Positions 10,105 to 24,978 of a stretch of DNA of 64,000 nt are shown here, piece after piece. The position numbers and the translations under genes were made by a program. Source of the stretch: Rhyacichthys aspro (Eukaryota > Chordata > Actinopteri > Gobiiformes > Rhyacichthyidae); assembly GCA_036850595.1 (NCBI GenBank), contig CM072161.1, positions 13,165,905-13,229,904 on the forward strand. The letters run 5' to 3'. Every line of letters begins with the position of its first letter. The first letter of the stretch is position 1. Below the pieces are notes generated by a model. The model was given only the letters and a program-made list of their open reading frames with translations, was not told the origin of the DNA and ran no database searches.

Positions 10105-13100
10105 CATTAGTCTCTGTAGACACATGCAAGCAGACAGCTCTGACGGGGCTGTCTAAGCTCTTTTAGGCATTTTGTCTTTCACAGCACTACATGTTTTCCA
10201 TGGAGAAAAACAGTCCTGAGACAATGGGAACACCTCATATTTTAGAAGGAAGTCTCAAAGGAAAACTAACAATCATGCTCCTTCGGCATTAAAGCAAAGG
10301 TTATTGCTCCACTGAGCATGTGCCCTGTGCCTCAGGGAAATACAAGCTAAATACTTTCCAACAGTTTCGGAGGCATCAAGGTAGGAGATGCTCTGTTTTA
10401 CAATGCTCCCACTGTGTGCCAATATGTCCAGGCACTTTATAAAAGGCTCTATTTGTTTAATCTACTGAGTATTATCTCAAAGCACTTATCCCTGATCATG
10501 GGTAGCTTTTTTAACAAACAAAATGGTCATGTTTGTATTTCCATTGGCTAAACATGGCAAAGGATAGCACATTAAGGATAACATCCTGGTTTTTGAATTA
10601 ATTGTTATACTAATACATAAATATGACAATCAGTGTAACAGAGCTGAAGACACTGTAGACTTCAAAACCTTATCTTGATACACACAATACTTTAAATGCA
10701 ACTCTCCTGATTTTTGGAGCTAAGTTAAAAAACATTTTTCTCCTTCCTCTGTTGTTCATGCAGGTACATTCAGCTCATCATACACATTTGGCCTCTGACC
10801 TCACTCCACAGGATGGTTTAATAGCTTTTTAAATTTAACAGCATAATAACAGCAGTATTTGTGAAAGTTTGTCATTTTTGCCTTATATAAGTTCTATATA
10901 AGTTCTTCTTGAGTTGCGATGTCGTCATGTCTCATTTTTAGATGGCGCTGCTCTTCAAAGTGGCCTGATCAGGTCTTCTAAACCAATATGAATTGTGCTG
11001 TACCCCTTTGTCTGTTTAAAATGTAAGTTATGTTTTAAAACTGAAGTGAGTTGTTTTTATGGCTATGGCTTTGTGTTATTTTGTGAATTGTGTTTGAACG
11101 TCTGCTGGGCTCCAGTCCCCAGTGCCTCACAGTCCAATTCCACCTGCAGCACTCATCTCTCTCCTGCGTTTCTTTCTCTCACTTCACTTCTCACACATAC
11201 CGGTTTGTTCATTTCCCATCTTGCAAGACTGACATATCCTCCTCCTACATAACACATATCAAATGAAGGATGTGACAGGGGCAGATGAGGAGGAAGGAGG
11301 AAGATGAGAGTCCTATTTACCATGTATCTATCCTATCTCTATGAATTATAGAGCAGCACAAGCGCTCGACAAGGGTGGCATGGTCTTGTGTCTGTTGGTT
11401 GTTCTTTGGTAGGCTGAGTCTGTTCACCATGCTGCACAATCTATTTGCTCCACTGCCTGCTTGGCATCAGCCTGTCCATCTGTTTGTCTGTTTGCCTCCT
11501 GGCTCTTGCCTGCTTCTCCCTACTGCCTCCACTTAAGCAGGGCTTTCTCGGCTGCTGCGATTCACATGTCATCCTGGCCCGCTGCACAAGACAGGCTAGC
11601 GCTATGCCAGTGCTGTGTATACACCTCAACCAAGCTACAGCCCGGCATCCATACAAATGGGCTTGCAACACTGACAGGCCATCGGTGCGCATTACTATTC
11701 ACACACCAACTCATGCACACCTCTGCACATGCACACCACCTGACACAACCTGCGATTGCAAGTTGGCAAGTTGAAATAAAACTTTGCACCGGTGCTGCTA
11801 AATGAATAGTCTAACATGTGTGTATCCTGCAGACGGCTAGTAATGTGAAAGAAGAGCACTAATGAAAAAGGTTTCTATCAATGTGGAAAGTTGCTGCGTT
11901 GCAGAGCTGTGATTTGTTGCTGTTAGCAGCCCTTTCATTTGAAGCAGACCAACTAAAGTACACAGTTCCCTTAGCCACTTTGTAGCTGTCACAGCTACTC
12001 TGCCCTCCTTGCTCGCCTGGCATGCTTTGACATTGTGCTGAAGAGAGCACAGCCGCTCTTATCATCAGGGAATGACCGCCGGCATGGAAGTAGGAGCTGG
12101 GTGGGACAAATGGCTGTTAGAGCTCTGAGCACACTGCTGCCACTTTCACATGTTCACATCACCACGCGGCCCACACCAAAGTCATGACAGTGTCGGATCA
12201 GAGTCCTCTGCTATAGCCTGCGACATGCAGCGAGGTGGACGTTGAAGAAGCCTGCCGGGAGGAAGACAAACCCGGCGGTGAGTCGTGCCTGCATGCTCTA
12301 ACATGCAGATCTTTGATATTCAAAGAGGGGTCCTTGTCATGGGTTTAAAGCAAGCCTGAAGCCACGGTCTAAGGTAGTGAGTGTGACGATGGAGAGCGCT
12401 TTAAGATTTCAGCTTCGGATGGAAAAGTAAAATCCCAGCAAAACAAAAAGGAACCAAGACAATTCTTAACCTGACAATAAAGTGCTGCTGAGGTTTAGCA
12501 ATTGAACACATAGATTTGAATTGTGCCATGACTAAACCTTTAGCAATATAAGAGGGCTAAATCACTACATTTGCATTTTTACTGTGGGGTATTGTCTTTC
12601 ATTGTATGTAGGCTGCAAAGGTACTCTGCTTTGCAAAGTCCCTTAATCTTCCATCTAGACATTGTAAATGAAAATGTGAGTGTGCCTTGTTCTTTAAAGG
12701 AGCACCCCTTTTAACCTGTCAAAAACCCAGTTTGTTCACAAATAGCTGTTAAAATTTTGAGCTTTAGTAACACAAGGAGCCAATTAGTGATTTGTTATAA
12801 AGATCAAATAATTCCATATTTATTTGTGCTTCATCATCCAATTTACATCAGAATGTCCAACTCACAGATGTACTGCTATAGATAATTTATCTAAGCTTTG
12901 TCTCTAGCTGGTAATCCCATCATAGTCAGGGAGAAAGAAAAGAATAAAGAAACCCAAAGCCTAGACACTCTTCCAACTAATCTTTTAATAATGTGCTTTA
13001 CATACGCATGTGATTTGAACTTGAAGGCGAAATCTCTCAGTAAGCAGCAGGTTCATTATGACAACTGTGCACTCTCTGTGTTATAGTCAGTTTGAGTGAT

Positions 13101-14365
13101 AAGAGCAATCACGCCGACTCCAGTGTACAACATACGAGTGCATTAAGGAGGTGGTCTTGGATCTTGTCCAAGCAACCTGCAGTTCAGTTTGCCAGCAGTG
13201 TAAAGTAATTCAAAGCAGCCCCAAAGGAAAAGACCCTGAAATAGTGTGTGAAGGCAGAGCAGATGTTGACATTTGCTATAGCCGGCAGATACTATGCTTT
13301 AGAGACAAGCCTGTTAACACTGATTTAATGTTATGTTTTTATTTTGCTATATGTGGATATGCTAACCAGACTCAAAATTAATTATGTCAATGTATGGGTC
13401 ACTTTATAATGACTACTCACTTTAAAGCAGGAGCAAAGCATTAATATATAAAATTAACAATGAATTCATAAATACTAATACAAAGAAAACATGATGCTGA
13501 AAAATTATTATTATAACAATTGTAATAATAATGAAAATTATCAATATAGGAGTGCCTTTCATATGGTCAGTACTTCCTAATACTGAATTGTGTATACTTA
13601 TTATAAAAGTTAAAAGACTGCTATATTTAGTGCTAGTTTTTTTTTACAGCTGCATTGTTGATATTTCAATATATCCAAAAGATAATGATCAGATTAAAAC
13701 AAAGGTGCTCATTAATCTGCTTACTTCATGCTAAAAGTTTAATAGCTTTTTTTTAAAAAAAACAAACAAACCGGTCACTGGATTTGTGAGACGTCCTACT
13801 TATATTTTGAAAGGGAAAAAATAGACATTTGAAGCTATTCGGAAGCCTTTCATTCTGTTTGTGGAGGGGATGATCCATCAGAAGGAAACTAGAGAGCCTG
13901 AGGAAGATTAATTGTACAACAAGAGTCATATGAGTGTAATATTTTTTATTTTTATTCTTTTGAGTTGTGCTTTAGTTGTTTTTTATTGTGTAGGCAGCAC
14001 GTTGTGTTGACTTGACTTGTGTGGACTTTGGGTCACATATGGTCACTATACATATTATCTAAAAACTATTAACAGGGTGTATTAAAAAGTAGTATAAAAT
14101 CAGCCCATAATGTTCCTGCTACGCGTGCAGCTTAACAACATGCACACAAACACCGACACACACCTAATGACCATCCGTGATGTAGAACAACACAGTGATG
14201 AAGCATCAAACAAACACAAGCCTTTGTTTTGCCCACATGAAACAGAGTGGAGCCTTCCTCAGTTATGACCTTTTCAATACATCTTCCATACATATTAACC
14301 TTGTAGGAGGAACGGAAGGGGTGAGCGGGATGGTACGGGAATGACTGTCCTTCAGGGATGAGCCC

Positions 14366-14367
14366 GG

Positions 14368-14395
<28 letters not shown>
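14366..14395. repeat. (GT)15 microsatellite
   Basis: Fifteen perfect GT units on the plus strand, within the 10.7-kb msi2 intron. Confidence 0.98.
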
Positions 14396-14398
<3 letters not shown>

Positions 14399-17300
14399 AG
14401 GAGGAGATGTAGGGCTACTATTAACTTCACTAGTGAATGGATTCAATCAACAGACTGGCAGACTGAAGAAAGGAAACGGTGTGATTCATTTACTCCGGCT
14501 CCCACTCCCAGCTCAACAGTCAAAACACATAGACTGAATAGTTTGGAAATGTCAGGGCTCTGAATGCACAATGTCAGCCGTGGTGGTGTGGGTTATTCAT
14601 TTGAGGAAAAAAAAGCTTTTTCACAAGCATTTTACAAGTTGGTTATTTAAAGAACTGAACTGCTCATAAGTAAATCCTGGGTGAAAAAATGTTATTACTG
14701 TACAGAAACTTTAATGTATTGTTAACATCAGGTCAAAGTCGTTTCTGACAAGTTTGTAGTGATTTTCTGTTACGGCTGAATGACATGAAACAGTTGATAT
14801 CAAAGGGCGCTTGTCTAAATCTAATAGAAATACAGAAATACAGGAAAGATTAATTACTCAAAGTACGTTTTTTCTTTTCAAATTGTGTTAGAAAATCTAT
14901 GCATAACTTTATATTCCAGCCCTGACCATCCAAAATGATTCTATCCAACCTCTAGCACTTGACACATTTAAATTGCGTTGAAACAGTCCTCAAAGCATCA
15001 TCAAGGGAAAATGGATCTGTGAGTCCAGTTGATATGAGCTCAGATTATTAACAAGAGATTTGGCATCAAACAACCATAAGCCAACAACAACGCGTCCAGG
15101 CCAAATTGGCACCGTCTCAACATCACCCGGCTCAGGAAAAGCTGTAAATCAGAGAGGAAGCCAGACCAACCCCCACCAGAGCTTCAGAACGTCCCAAGAC
15201 TCTTTAGAGAATCCCTTCAGATGCACAAAGGGCTGATTGGGCAGACGCAGAGCACACCCCAGCACACACCCACAAGAAGACATCAAGTGAAAATCTCAGT
15301 GTCACTTGGCGTGACAGGAGGAGAAAGCAACACCTGGACCACTGCAAAGAGCTAATAACCCCACCTGAACCCCCTGTCCTGTTAATCAGACAGAAGGACA
15401 CCTTGGCAGAAGTCAGAAATGTAATCACACTGCAGTGGGCTCCAAGTTGATCCACAAGGCCCTAGAGACAATCTGGGAGACCTGGTTGTCATTTTCAGCA
15501 AATGTCTTTCCAATCACTATGAATTCATTCGGTTTCTATTAAAATCCTGCCGGTGACTAGAATCTGTGTGAAGATTTTGTATTTTATGCCATGATATTAA
15601 AAATGTGTTGTAGCATGATACTGCCCTCTGGTCCATGACAGCTGTATGAACCAGTAGAGAGGACGCTATCCTCGTTTGTCTCAGCAGAGCATAGGGGTCC
15701 AATTTTTATATCTGATAAGAACATTGACAGTGAATGGGGTGGACTCAGTGAGCATTGGCTAGTCCTGCACGTTTGTGGGGGTTAACTCCATGAAGCATGG
15801 CCCATACTAACTCCCAAAGAAGATCTTTACTAGGAAACGTTTGTAGAGATTTACTGTGTGTGTATCAATTGCTCTGTTTCAAGGCAGTGATATCTTTACT
15901 CTCCGTGGGTCAGACTGAATGTCATCAAAACTGAAAGTCCTCCGATCAAAGCTGCAGAGACTTGAAGTGACTGGAGCTCAAAAGGTGGCATCCACAGACC
16001 TCTTCACCCTGGCTGGGCTGTCCACTTGGGGGTGTCTAATGATATACCACCCTATGACCCAGGTTAATCGCTGATGAGGTGTTTGCCATCTGGTGTTTGT
16101 ACCAAGCATCAAGGCTTTAAGTATTTCATTTGACACTGAAAAGACACTTGTGATTTGATATAGGTTCATGTTCACATAATGAGTTTATGTTTGATCTCCA
16201 AAAGTCTGTCTGATGAAAAGGCTTAAAATAGCACAGAACTTGAGACCCCATCCAGGTAAAAGCCACAAAATAATGGTTCTCTCCATATGGATATTTCCAT
16301 AAAGCAAAATGCCAGCAATCTTATATGATTATTGTACTGCAATCTTCCAATATAAAGACATTGGACTGCATGAAACACAAACATATGAGGTCATTTTAAA
16401 GAGCAGGGGCACCCTGCGGTGTCAGTGCCGTGGCCTTGTTACGACTCTAAAACGATAATGTGCTCTTACACACTGAGACATATTCAAAAGTGATGCAGTG
16501 ATCATCAAGTCGGCGTCAAATGGCTTCCATCACTTTCTCAGCCAGAGGATCTGAACATAACAGAGCTTTCATGGGACGTCCTGGAGTGCAGAGTGCCAGG
16601 TAATTTTCTGCCTCCTTCATCCCTCAAGCTCTGCTTCTTCAATGGAGGGTAAATATCCAATTACTTACAGTCCACAACTTGTAAAGCAGCGCTCCATGTG
16701 GGACTGGAGCAGGTCATCCTTCTCTCAGGTATGTCACATTCACAAATACCCCCACTGACAAAAATATTCTCCAGATTTTTATTGTATTTAATTATGTCAT
16801 GTATAAAGAAGTTCTCAGCAGCGTGATGATGGACAGTTTGAAAATCACTGACAGTTTTTTTTATGGCAAAAAGCATTTCACAAATGGTTCAACATTATAT
16901 TATGAACCAATGGTAAATATCCTATACCTTTAGTTCTTCAGTTTAATTTCATGGATCATTTCTTTCAAATGTATATTTCATACATTTAAATTGTGTCAAT
17001 AATCTAAGCAGGAAGTAATTACACAGTACTGAAGCTTTATGTAAACTATTTTCATACACATAGAACATCTATATGAAAATAGTTATTGCAATATTTTAAC
17101 TGCTCAACTGCTCTAAACATACTTTATGACAATGCTTCCACGCATTTACAGCTCTATTACCTCTCACTTTAGCAGAAAGGCAGAATTATAAGGTGTTGAT
17201 GTGTTTACGTAGTAGCAGCTCTGTCAGCACTATATTTTCCAATACAACCTCAGCCTGTGTCAACACAGACAGTAAACATTCATCTATATATTAAAGGCCT

Positions 17301-20300
17301 TGTTGCATTAGAAAAGACGGAGATCATTCTTCGCCGCGCAGTAATTGGTTGATGGTGTCAGAAGTCTCTGGCAGCTATAAGAAAATTCCTCCATTCCTGT
17401 TGTGATCATTCTCCACTGCTGAATATTAAAAATGACACATTAAAGCACATTACCTTGAAGCACCTGAGTAAAACCAATGTGAGTCCTTTTTAATGGCACA
17501 CTGGCTGCTCATCAGAGCCAATTCCTGATAGCTATTATTATGAATTAGCTACGCATGCATAATGCCAAAGTAGAAAGTGAGGGAAGGAGGACTGAAGTTT
17601 CCTGCTACAGTCACATAATAATCATAAAAGGCCTAGTTCATAAGTCTTTTACCGTTTCACAACACATCTCATCTGTTCCACTAGGGGCACTTTAACCAAC
17701 AAAGAGAACCAAGAAGAAAACAAGAAACAAGTCATCCCCAAATTTCACATTGTGACATGGATCGATATGGAGTTTTAGTCTTTCATAGTGCCTGCATGGA
17801 CTGATGTGGATAGGGCAGAGCAGTGCAGAAGTCAGTGAGACTGGTAGCACAGGTTCTCACTAAGCAACACTCTCATTTTAATTATACATGAAGCAGAACT
17901 CACAGTGACAGAACCCCAAGCGCCCCTGAGAATGGACCCGGGTTGTGCATGAACACAGGGTGACTGACCAAGTCGCTTAGAGGTCCGGTGGGTCACATGT
18001 GAGCGAGCTGGAGCCCACCACACCGGTGTAGCCCCGGATAGGACGAGACAAGGAGAGGGTGGGCTGCCCTGTACGTCCACCAGCCTCCCAAGTGGGGTGG
18101 AATTTCTGTCTGCATCAATTATTCAGCAACCATCTTAGATAACACTGGCAGGCAGGATGGATGAGGTCTATTTCTGTATGGTACTTCATAAGGAACAAGA
18201 CAGAAGGCTTTTTTATTTGGTGGTCTTGTGCTACTGGATAACTAGTACTCTGCTGGTACTCTGAACCTGAAGTGCCTTTGAAAAATGCTCTTAACACACT
18301 CCACATTCTTCTCTATTTGTCGACGTTCCTAGATGCCAGTACTTTGTAGAAGAACTGAGGGACACACTTACTGTACATCCTGCTGGAAATCTAAAGCAGA
18401 TCTTGTTAAAGGGGACTCATACAAAAGGTGACAAAATCTCCAGAGAAAACTGATCCTTGTTCTGGGTTTCTACACAGGACCCCTGCCTGTCTTTTTACTT
18501 CATGTTTCTGGTCACTGTCATGGATTCAATGTGTCATTTCCTTTTTGAGAATGACTACACTCAGGCTGAGCATTCTGGATATACACTTATGAAACAGATG
18601 CTGTATTCTTTGACAAGAGCTGTAGTGACAGCACAGCACTTCAAAGGGGACAGACAGTAGTTACAAATCACAGCATTTTATTATTTCTACATCTTTGAGG
18701 GGCTCTGAAAGTATTGCACACAGAAGTGGCAAAAAAAATGTTTGTGGAGTCACAAATATGTCAACACATCTTACTTTTTCAAAAAAATAACACAAATAAT
18801 ATTGATATCTGTGTCCATAAAACACAGATCTGTCAGGTGCTGACTGCAAAAATGTACTTGACAAAAATCTCCCCCTCTAACATTCTCTCATGCCTTTCTC
18901 TTGATCACTCACTTAGAATAATGAAAAGAATGAATAAGAAACATTTACTGTAAGCACCATTTAGCACTGCCAATAGACTATGTGCTCTCATTGCATTTAA
19001 TGCATGTGACTTATCCTTATCCACAGTCTGTTCATTAGAGCTATTTCATACACGTCCATCATCTCTGAGTGAAAGGTAAACAGTCAGTGATGGACACAGA
19101 CATGAGCCTGTTCAGGCAAACGGTGGGTATTTAGCAGCTGTGGAGTTGTTATTGAAGCACTACAGTCAAAAATCCACATTGTATCTACTTTTATAAGAAA
19201 ATGTGACTCACTAAATCTTTGTTGTGAATGGAACTATCACGATTTTTTAAAGGATTGTGATTACTTGAACAATGAAACTTAATTCTTATTCAATTTTTAT
19301 TAGTTATATTTTATGATAAACAAAGACAACAGACTAAAACCCGTTCTGTTGCAAAAATCACAACTCAGTTCATTCAGCGCTGACTTCAGACACTCTTTTA
19401 AAGTGAGAATATTTTAATCAAAATCTTCTTTGGAAGTGCAGTAAGGCTGCAGTAAGTCATATAAAATGTCTCACCCCCCGGAGGGTTAATCATCATTAAG
19501 AATAGCAAATAACTGGAGCTAATGGTTATTATGCAATTGTTATCTAATTTGTACTTTTAACAAGTCCACTTTGAGATGGACTTTTTGTAATAAAAGATTT
19601 TACTCATTTCAACAGAGATTGGACAGGGATATAGAAAATAACAATCTCACTACAATGTGATTAAGCAAGTATAAGATCCTGAGCATGTAATTACTTTAGA
19701 ACCGAATGTGCAGATTAATAAGAACTGCACTGACAGCAATTATTTGCTTTTGTGTTCTTAAACAGCTACAGCTCTGTGTGCCGGTGTGTGATATTTGTTT
19801 TCTGCTGTGCACGATGCCTACATGTCAGAGGATTTGCGACATTTGATTGTGACGGGGCGCACTGGGCGTGCATACAGTTATTTCTGTCACATTGTGTCGC
19901 TGTGGGATGCCGTCCTGAGCATTGACTGGAATGCAGCGTAGAGACACACGCAGGGGATGTATACTGGGGTCATACGTGACCCAGGGTGCTCCCTGGTGAA
20001 CACGGTTCTACTACACTGATCCTGTCAGTCAGAGGGCCAGTCACTCAGGCAGTTGGAGGAAAATGCCTGGCAGAGACTCAAGACACACACAGGGAAGCAG
20101 AGAGACAGAGGCGGTGAGACAAGTATTCCCTGAAGTCAACCGCAATTCACAGAACTGCTCAAATGATGCAGGATCTCTCCAGAGGCTCAGGGGCGAAATG
20201 GGTGAAGGAGGACCTAATGTCACAGCCACTACACCGAGGTCAGTTCCTGTCAATTATCATAGGTGAAATGATGACTTCAAAAACACCAGTGGAAGAATGT

Positions 20301-20440
20301 GGTGTGGCTGCAAGATGGCTGAATTACCGGTCTGTATAAAACAAGCATCACTGGGACACACTGCGGAAGGTGTTAATCCCTGACTAATGAACTCTAGCTC
20401 AGCCGGTAGCTTCCCCTGTTGCATCCCTGGACAGCGCCAC

Positions 20441-20494
20441 CTGTGTGTGTGTTTGTGTGTGTATATGTGTGTGTGTGTACGTGTGTGTGTGTGG
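20441..20494. repeat. Imperfect (GT)n repeat
   Basis: Interrupted GT units with TTTG, TATAT and AC breaks, ending in GTGGTGG. It lies about 240 bp from the msi2 donor of exon 20732-20814, on the downstream intron side. Confidence 0.95.
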
Positions 20495-20731
20495 TGGAGA
20501 CTCAGGAAGAAGAGGACAGGCTCCACTCTCCCGTTCCCCACCTGACAGGCATAACTCAGCCACACAATTTCACGCTTTGTGGGCAGTACACACCACTGCT
20601 TTCCCATCCCCTGGACCCACAGACCCACCGAACACGAACACACACTCCACTATTAAGACTGAGGGAAAGACCAAATCAAAAATTAATCCTTCAACATCCA
20701 CCTGAAATTGAAAAAATATGAGTGGACTTAC

Positions 20732-20814
20732 CATTTTGTTATTGATTTCATGAAAATGAATTTCACAGACTTTCTCTACGATGTCTTCACTCTCAAAAGT
20801 TATGAAACCAAATC
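20732..20814 (-). CDS. msi2: Musashi-2 exon: RNP1 and C-terminal half of RRM2
   Basis: The 83-nt exon supplies the last two bases of the split glycine codon and then 27 residues. It begins FGFITFESEDIVEKV and ends HFHEINNKM. With the previous exon it completes the RNP1 octamer RGFGFITF, whose aromatic side chains stack on RNA bases, followed by the last helix and strand of RRM2. On the minus strand the acceptor is a long, nearly uninterrupted C/T tract ending TCTGCATAG, with a good branch-point candidate GCTAAC about 45 nt upstream. The donor is ATG|GTAAGTCC. The exon ends in phase 0 and joins exon 9932-10046 directly at Lys-Met|Val-Glu. Relative to mammalian MSI2, Ile replaces Val inside RNP1 and Ser-Glu-Asp-Ile replaces Asn-Glu-Asp-Val, which is the form seen in MSI1. 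This is a conservative difference and not evidence against msi2. Confidence 0.97.
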
Positions 20815-23800
20815 CTATGCAGAGAAGAACAGAGAGGGGAGGGGAAAAGAGAGAAAGACAGTTAGCTTTAACAAAACTTCCAAAAGAAAACCGCAGGATG
20901 GATTATTATCACGAGCCAGATTCAGAAACTATGCAAGTTCATCTTTGTAGATTGGCTTGGGCATAGAAAAGAACAAGTGAACAAGACAGACATTGTCCTC
21001 TTTAAATCAGGAATATGATGAAATCTGCCACATTATTAAGGGCACTCCAAGACCTCTCCTACAAAGAGAAGATGGAAAAACAGCACAAAGCTCATTTAAT
21101 GAGATTCACCGAGCTAGGGCCCAGCATCTGAATTTCATTAAATGCATTTTGTGTTCTTTTTATTGAAATCTCACTGTATAACAAGCCCTCGTTTTTATGT
21201 TAATGCAAGCCTTAGAATGAATGTGTCATTGACTGTGGGATTTTTATGCCATATTTATGGGATAAAAGCTTAACCCCTCTTTTAACACAGAGACACAGAG
21301 ACAAGATGGTTGCTGATTTTTGAACACAAGTGGATTGCATTGCTTTTCTCTGTATTTGATGGGAATGCACAAAGCAATCTGGAGTCTCTATGGTCGGGAT
21401 TGAAAGGAAAACTGATGTTCTATTACTTTTGCAAAAGGAGAAAATGCCACAAAAGGAACACAGTTAGTGAATAAAAAAAAAAAGCAAGTGGGGCTGAGAA
21501 GAGATGGGCGTCTTTAAAAAAAATAAAAGGCAAACACCAGACGAGGCAGTAAAATCACCTCAGATAAGGTTTAAACACCAGTCAATATAAACAGCCAGCC
21601 ATCTGACTTCCTCATACACTACGGCGACGGCAACAGGGAACATAGTAATAAGTGAATTCATGTGATACAGCTCTAGTATTGGTAACAAAGACACCACCAG
21701 AGTGATACCATGTCATACTGCACTTGCTCTATAACAACAAGCAATCAGCTCACACATAACAAGTTTTTACCACATGTTTTGCAGTAATAATTTACCTGAA
21801 CATGGAGCACTTTTAACTGAAAGTAGTAGTGATCTCCTCACAGCAACACTATGAAAGGATACGCACTCAGTAAAGGACTGTCTGCAAACTCACATGTTAC
21901 TTAACAATATGAATCTTGTACATATCTGATGAGTGGAGAGTTGTCTTTATCTGGCCCATTGTTCAGAGTTAGACAGTGGAGTATGATGCAAGAAGTTGTT
22001 TGGTGCTAAGAAAGAGATTGTTCCTCCTTCTCTGTGTTAACAAAACATCAGAATGACTCAGAGGTGACATATTTTGATTTCGAGGTTAGGTAAAAGTTAC
22101 ATAGTGTTGAATTTGTTTTTTGAGAATCACGTTTCACAAAACTCTTAACACAGAATAGATTTTTGCCCCATTATGTTTGTAAATACAATCTCTCGTTCAT
22201 TGAATTATTAATTGATGTCAAATTGAAATATCCTGGGAGCAATTGCAGCAATGATATATTGATACAGCAATATAAAATATCATATAAGACAGTATATTTT
22301 ATTCATACAGGTGGATTGAAATATTACTTAGCAGCAAAAGCATTTCCTTAGAGCGTAACGGGAAAGTGTGCATATTAAAGGCTCTTAAATGATGTGCTGT
22401 TAGTGCTGTCAGTCTTCTTTAAATAACAAAAGATGCCCCTCAAAACAGAATATTTCAAAAACAGCGCCGTCAAGTGAGGACTTTGAAATCTAATGTGTTA
22501 GCTGATTAAACATGGACAACATCTAATGAGATCTTATGAGACAGAATATCAATTTCCAGTGTGACATCTCAACAGTGAGCTGGGGGCGAGAACACGTCGC
22601 ACATGTGACGCCGGGCGGCGACGAGGAAGGCGAGTGGGAGATAGATAGATGTGCCCTCTGCTCACCCTACCTTCATGCCAGCGTAAGGAGCACTTTTGAC
22701 AACCAACAAATCAACCGCCAGGAGTAATTTGTCACAGAGGAGTGTCGGTAGAAGGGAGTAAAGTCTGCGGGGAACGAGGGCGGAGAAAAAGGTGGAGATG
22801 GAGAATGGGGGAGAAAAAGTGACAAGGAAAGAGGTTAACACACATGGCCCCTGTCGCCACACTCCTTCCTGCTGCTACAGGCGGCTCTTCCATCAACTGA
22901 CAGGACATTTTCCGCTGCACCATTATATCCTGTGGGGTCAGGGCCGAACCACACCACAGATACCACCAGCAGCTCCCTTCCCTCTGTGAGTGGACCAAAG
23001 GACATTTTGCTGTGGCGTAAACTGCAGTTGGAATGTGTCCCATACCCATCAAAAGAAAACATCCCTGTTTTTCTCTCTCCTCGGCTATCGTCCCCTGTGG
23101 GCTATCTGAACTTGTGGCCCCGACATCGCAGCCCGGTCCTTTTGCTCTACTATCCCATTTTACAGACCTTACAGACAATTACAGGCCACAAAATAGCACC
23201 AACACAAGCCATCTTCTTACTGCAAGATGTCAGCACAAACCAGCTTTGTCCTCTTGTATCCTCACTTTTTTTTTTTTCCCCTTTCCAAACTCTAGACACG
23301 TGGAAGGAGTTTGACCTCTACAAGACTATTAAAGACTGTCAGCACTGACAGACACGGGAAAGAGGTGTCAACACTTCCGCAGCGAAGAACCTCCCCACAG
23401 CTTAAACAATAGTCTGTAAATGGAAACACATGGATGTCTGATGGGGAGGCTGATAATAGGTGTTGTGTGGATGTACTGGCTCAGGCCCTCTTGGCTACAC
23501 TCGCTCACACTTATTAGCCAGGAACGGGCTCAGACCTCATCCCATCGTTCCACTAAATTGGCAGAGAGCCTACTTTCACGGCCTTTTACCAGCTTCATCA
23601 TTTTGGGTCTTTATTTCACACTCATTCCAGGTTTTCTGCGTCTGTAGTGCCAGTGTTTCTCAGCAGCCCACACAGCTTTAGACCCTTCCACCACTGAGAA
23701 CAAAGTGCCGGCAAAGACATACCGACAAGTCTGGAGGGTATTTGATGCCTTATTAAAAGATTTAATGTAGTAAAAGATTGTTCATTAATGTGCTACTGCC

Positions 23801-24941
23801 AATTTAGCATTCAAAATATAGTCTACTGAACTTGAAATTCTTCACCCTATAACAGTATTCTACACTATATATTCATGAACAACCTTTTAAAAGCAGGACC
23901 AGTCTTGCTAGAAAATTGGAATAATTTTGTTACAGCTATAACAGGCTATCCTAGGTTCCCTAATGACTGCAGCTAAATATATGACTAAAGTAGTGAACCT
24001 ATGCATCGTCATGGATATATAAGGCATAGTGCTCATTAACGACACCATTTTGGGTAATGCTAAAGATGAATGGGAGGAAAAGAAGGGAAAGGCACAGGTG
24101 TGTTGTGCATTGCTTTATATGGAAAGGTTAAAGTGGATAGGTATTTCTTTATTAAGTTTCTAGACTAGCAGGATACACCTATTCAGTTTGCATATGTCTA
24201 TAGTAATATGCATTAATATTAATATTAATTAGCTAAGTTTTTGATCCATTTTAAGGTGCAGCAAAAAGATAAAAAAAAATAAAAATATTGCAGGCTTCTG
24301 TTGTTCCTGGCGAGCTATCCTAATTTTTTTCTATTCTATCAAAAAATGACTCAGGTCCAATCATAAACGGCCTCTGGTCAGGCTAGAATACAGGAAATGT
24401 TCACTATTAAGTTTCAAAGTTGAAACTGGAAGAGCTTGAGTTCATTCTATAAACTATAAGTGCGGATGGCGATTGTTTTTAATCATCATTTGAAAAAAAA
24501 AATGTATTATTGTGGATGTAGCCTTAGGTATTTGATGAATATTACCTTAATTTCCCCAACCTCATAGATATTCATTCTAAAATTATATCATTTAAAAGTG
24601 ACTTTAATGACATAATTCGTCAACTAAAGATCCCTGAGTGCAAGCCCTGCCAACACTTAATAAGGAAGGGAATAGATCTTTCCAGTCCAGGACTTTACTC
24701 TCACGGCTCCAGCCCACTTCTCTCATACTTACTCTGATTAAACCTGATCAAACACTCACCTGTCCAATCAAAGCTAAAACTAAAGAAAGTGTGTGCTGTG
24801 GCTGCCTCTGTGTGCGTGCCCCAGCCTCCGAGGCCTGTCTTCTAATGCAGAGGAGCGCACAGAGGCCGCTCGAACACCCACAGCACAGTTAGAGGCCTTT
24901 GATCAGTATTTCCGTCTGCTATTACCAGAGATCCAGAGCCC

Positions 24942-24978
24942 CAGGCGTTAATCCCATGTTTAATACAGTTAACGCCTG
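24942..24978. repeat. 10-bp inverted repeat, 17-nt loop
   Basis: CAGGCGTTAA (24942-24951) pairs perfectly with TTAACGCCTG (24969-24978). Each arm contains GTTAA, a partial homeodomain or HNF1-like half site, so this could be a paired protein site as easily as a hairpin. Confidence 0.85.

Larger units (their letters stand above)
10047..20731 (-). other. msi2: msi2 intron, 10.7 kb
   Basis: A complete intron between exons 20732-20814 and 9932-10046, with GTAAGT at its 5' end and CATAG at its 3' end on the minus strand. It contains the CA/GT-type repeats at 10056-10104, 14366-14395 and 20441-20494, all three lying in the same intron. I saw no recognisable transposon. Region 17480-17590 has several homeodomain and POU-like core motifs. 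The other ORFs are short and show no family resemblance. Confidence 0.85.

Noticed and set aside
22732..23178. Minus-strand ORF of 148 codons
   Set aside because: No domain, no splice context and overlapping frames of similar length on the plus strand; looks like chance.
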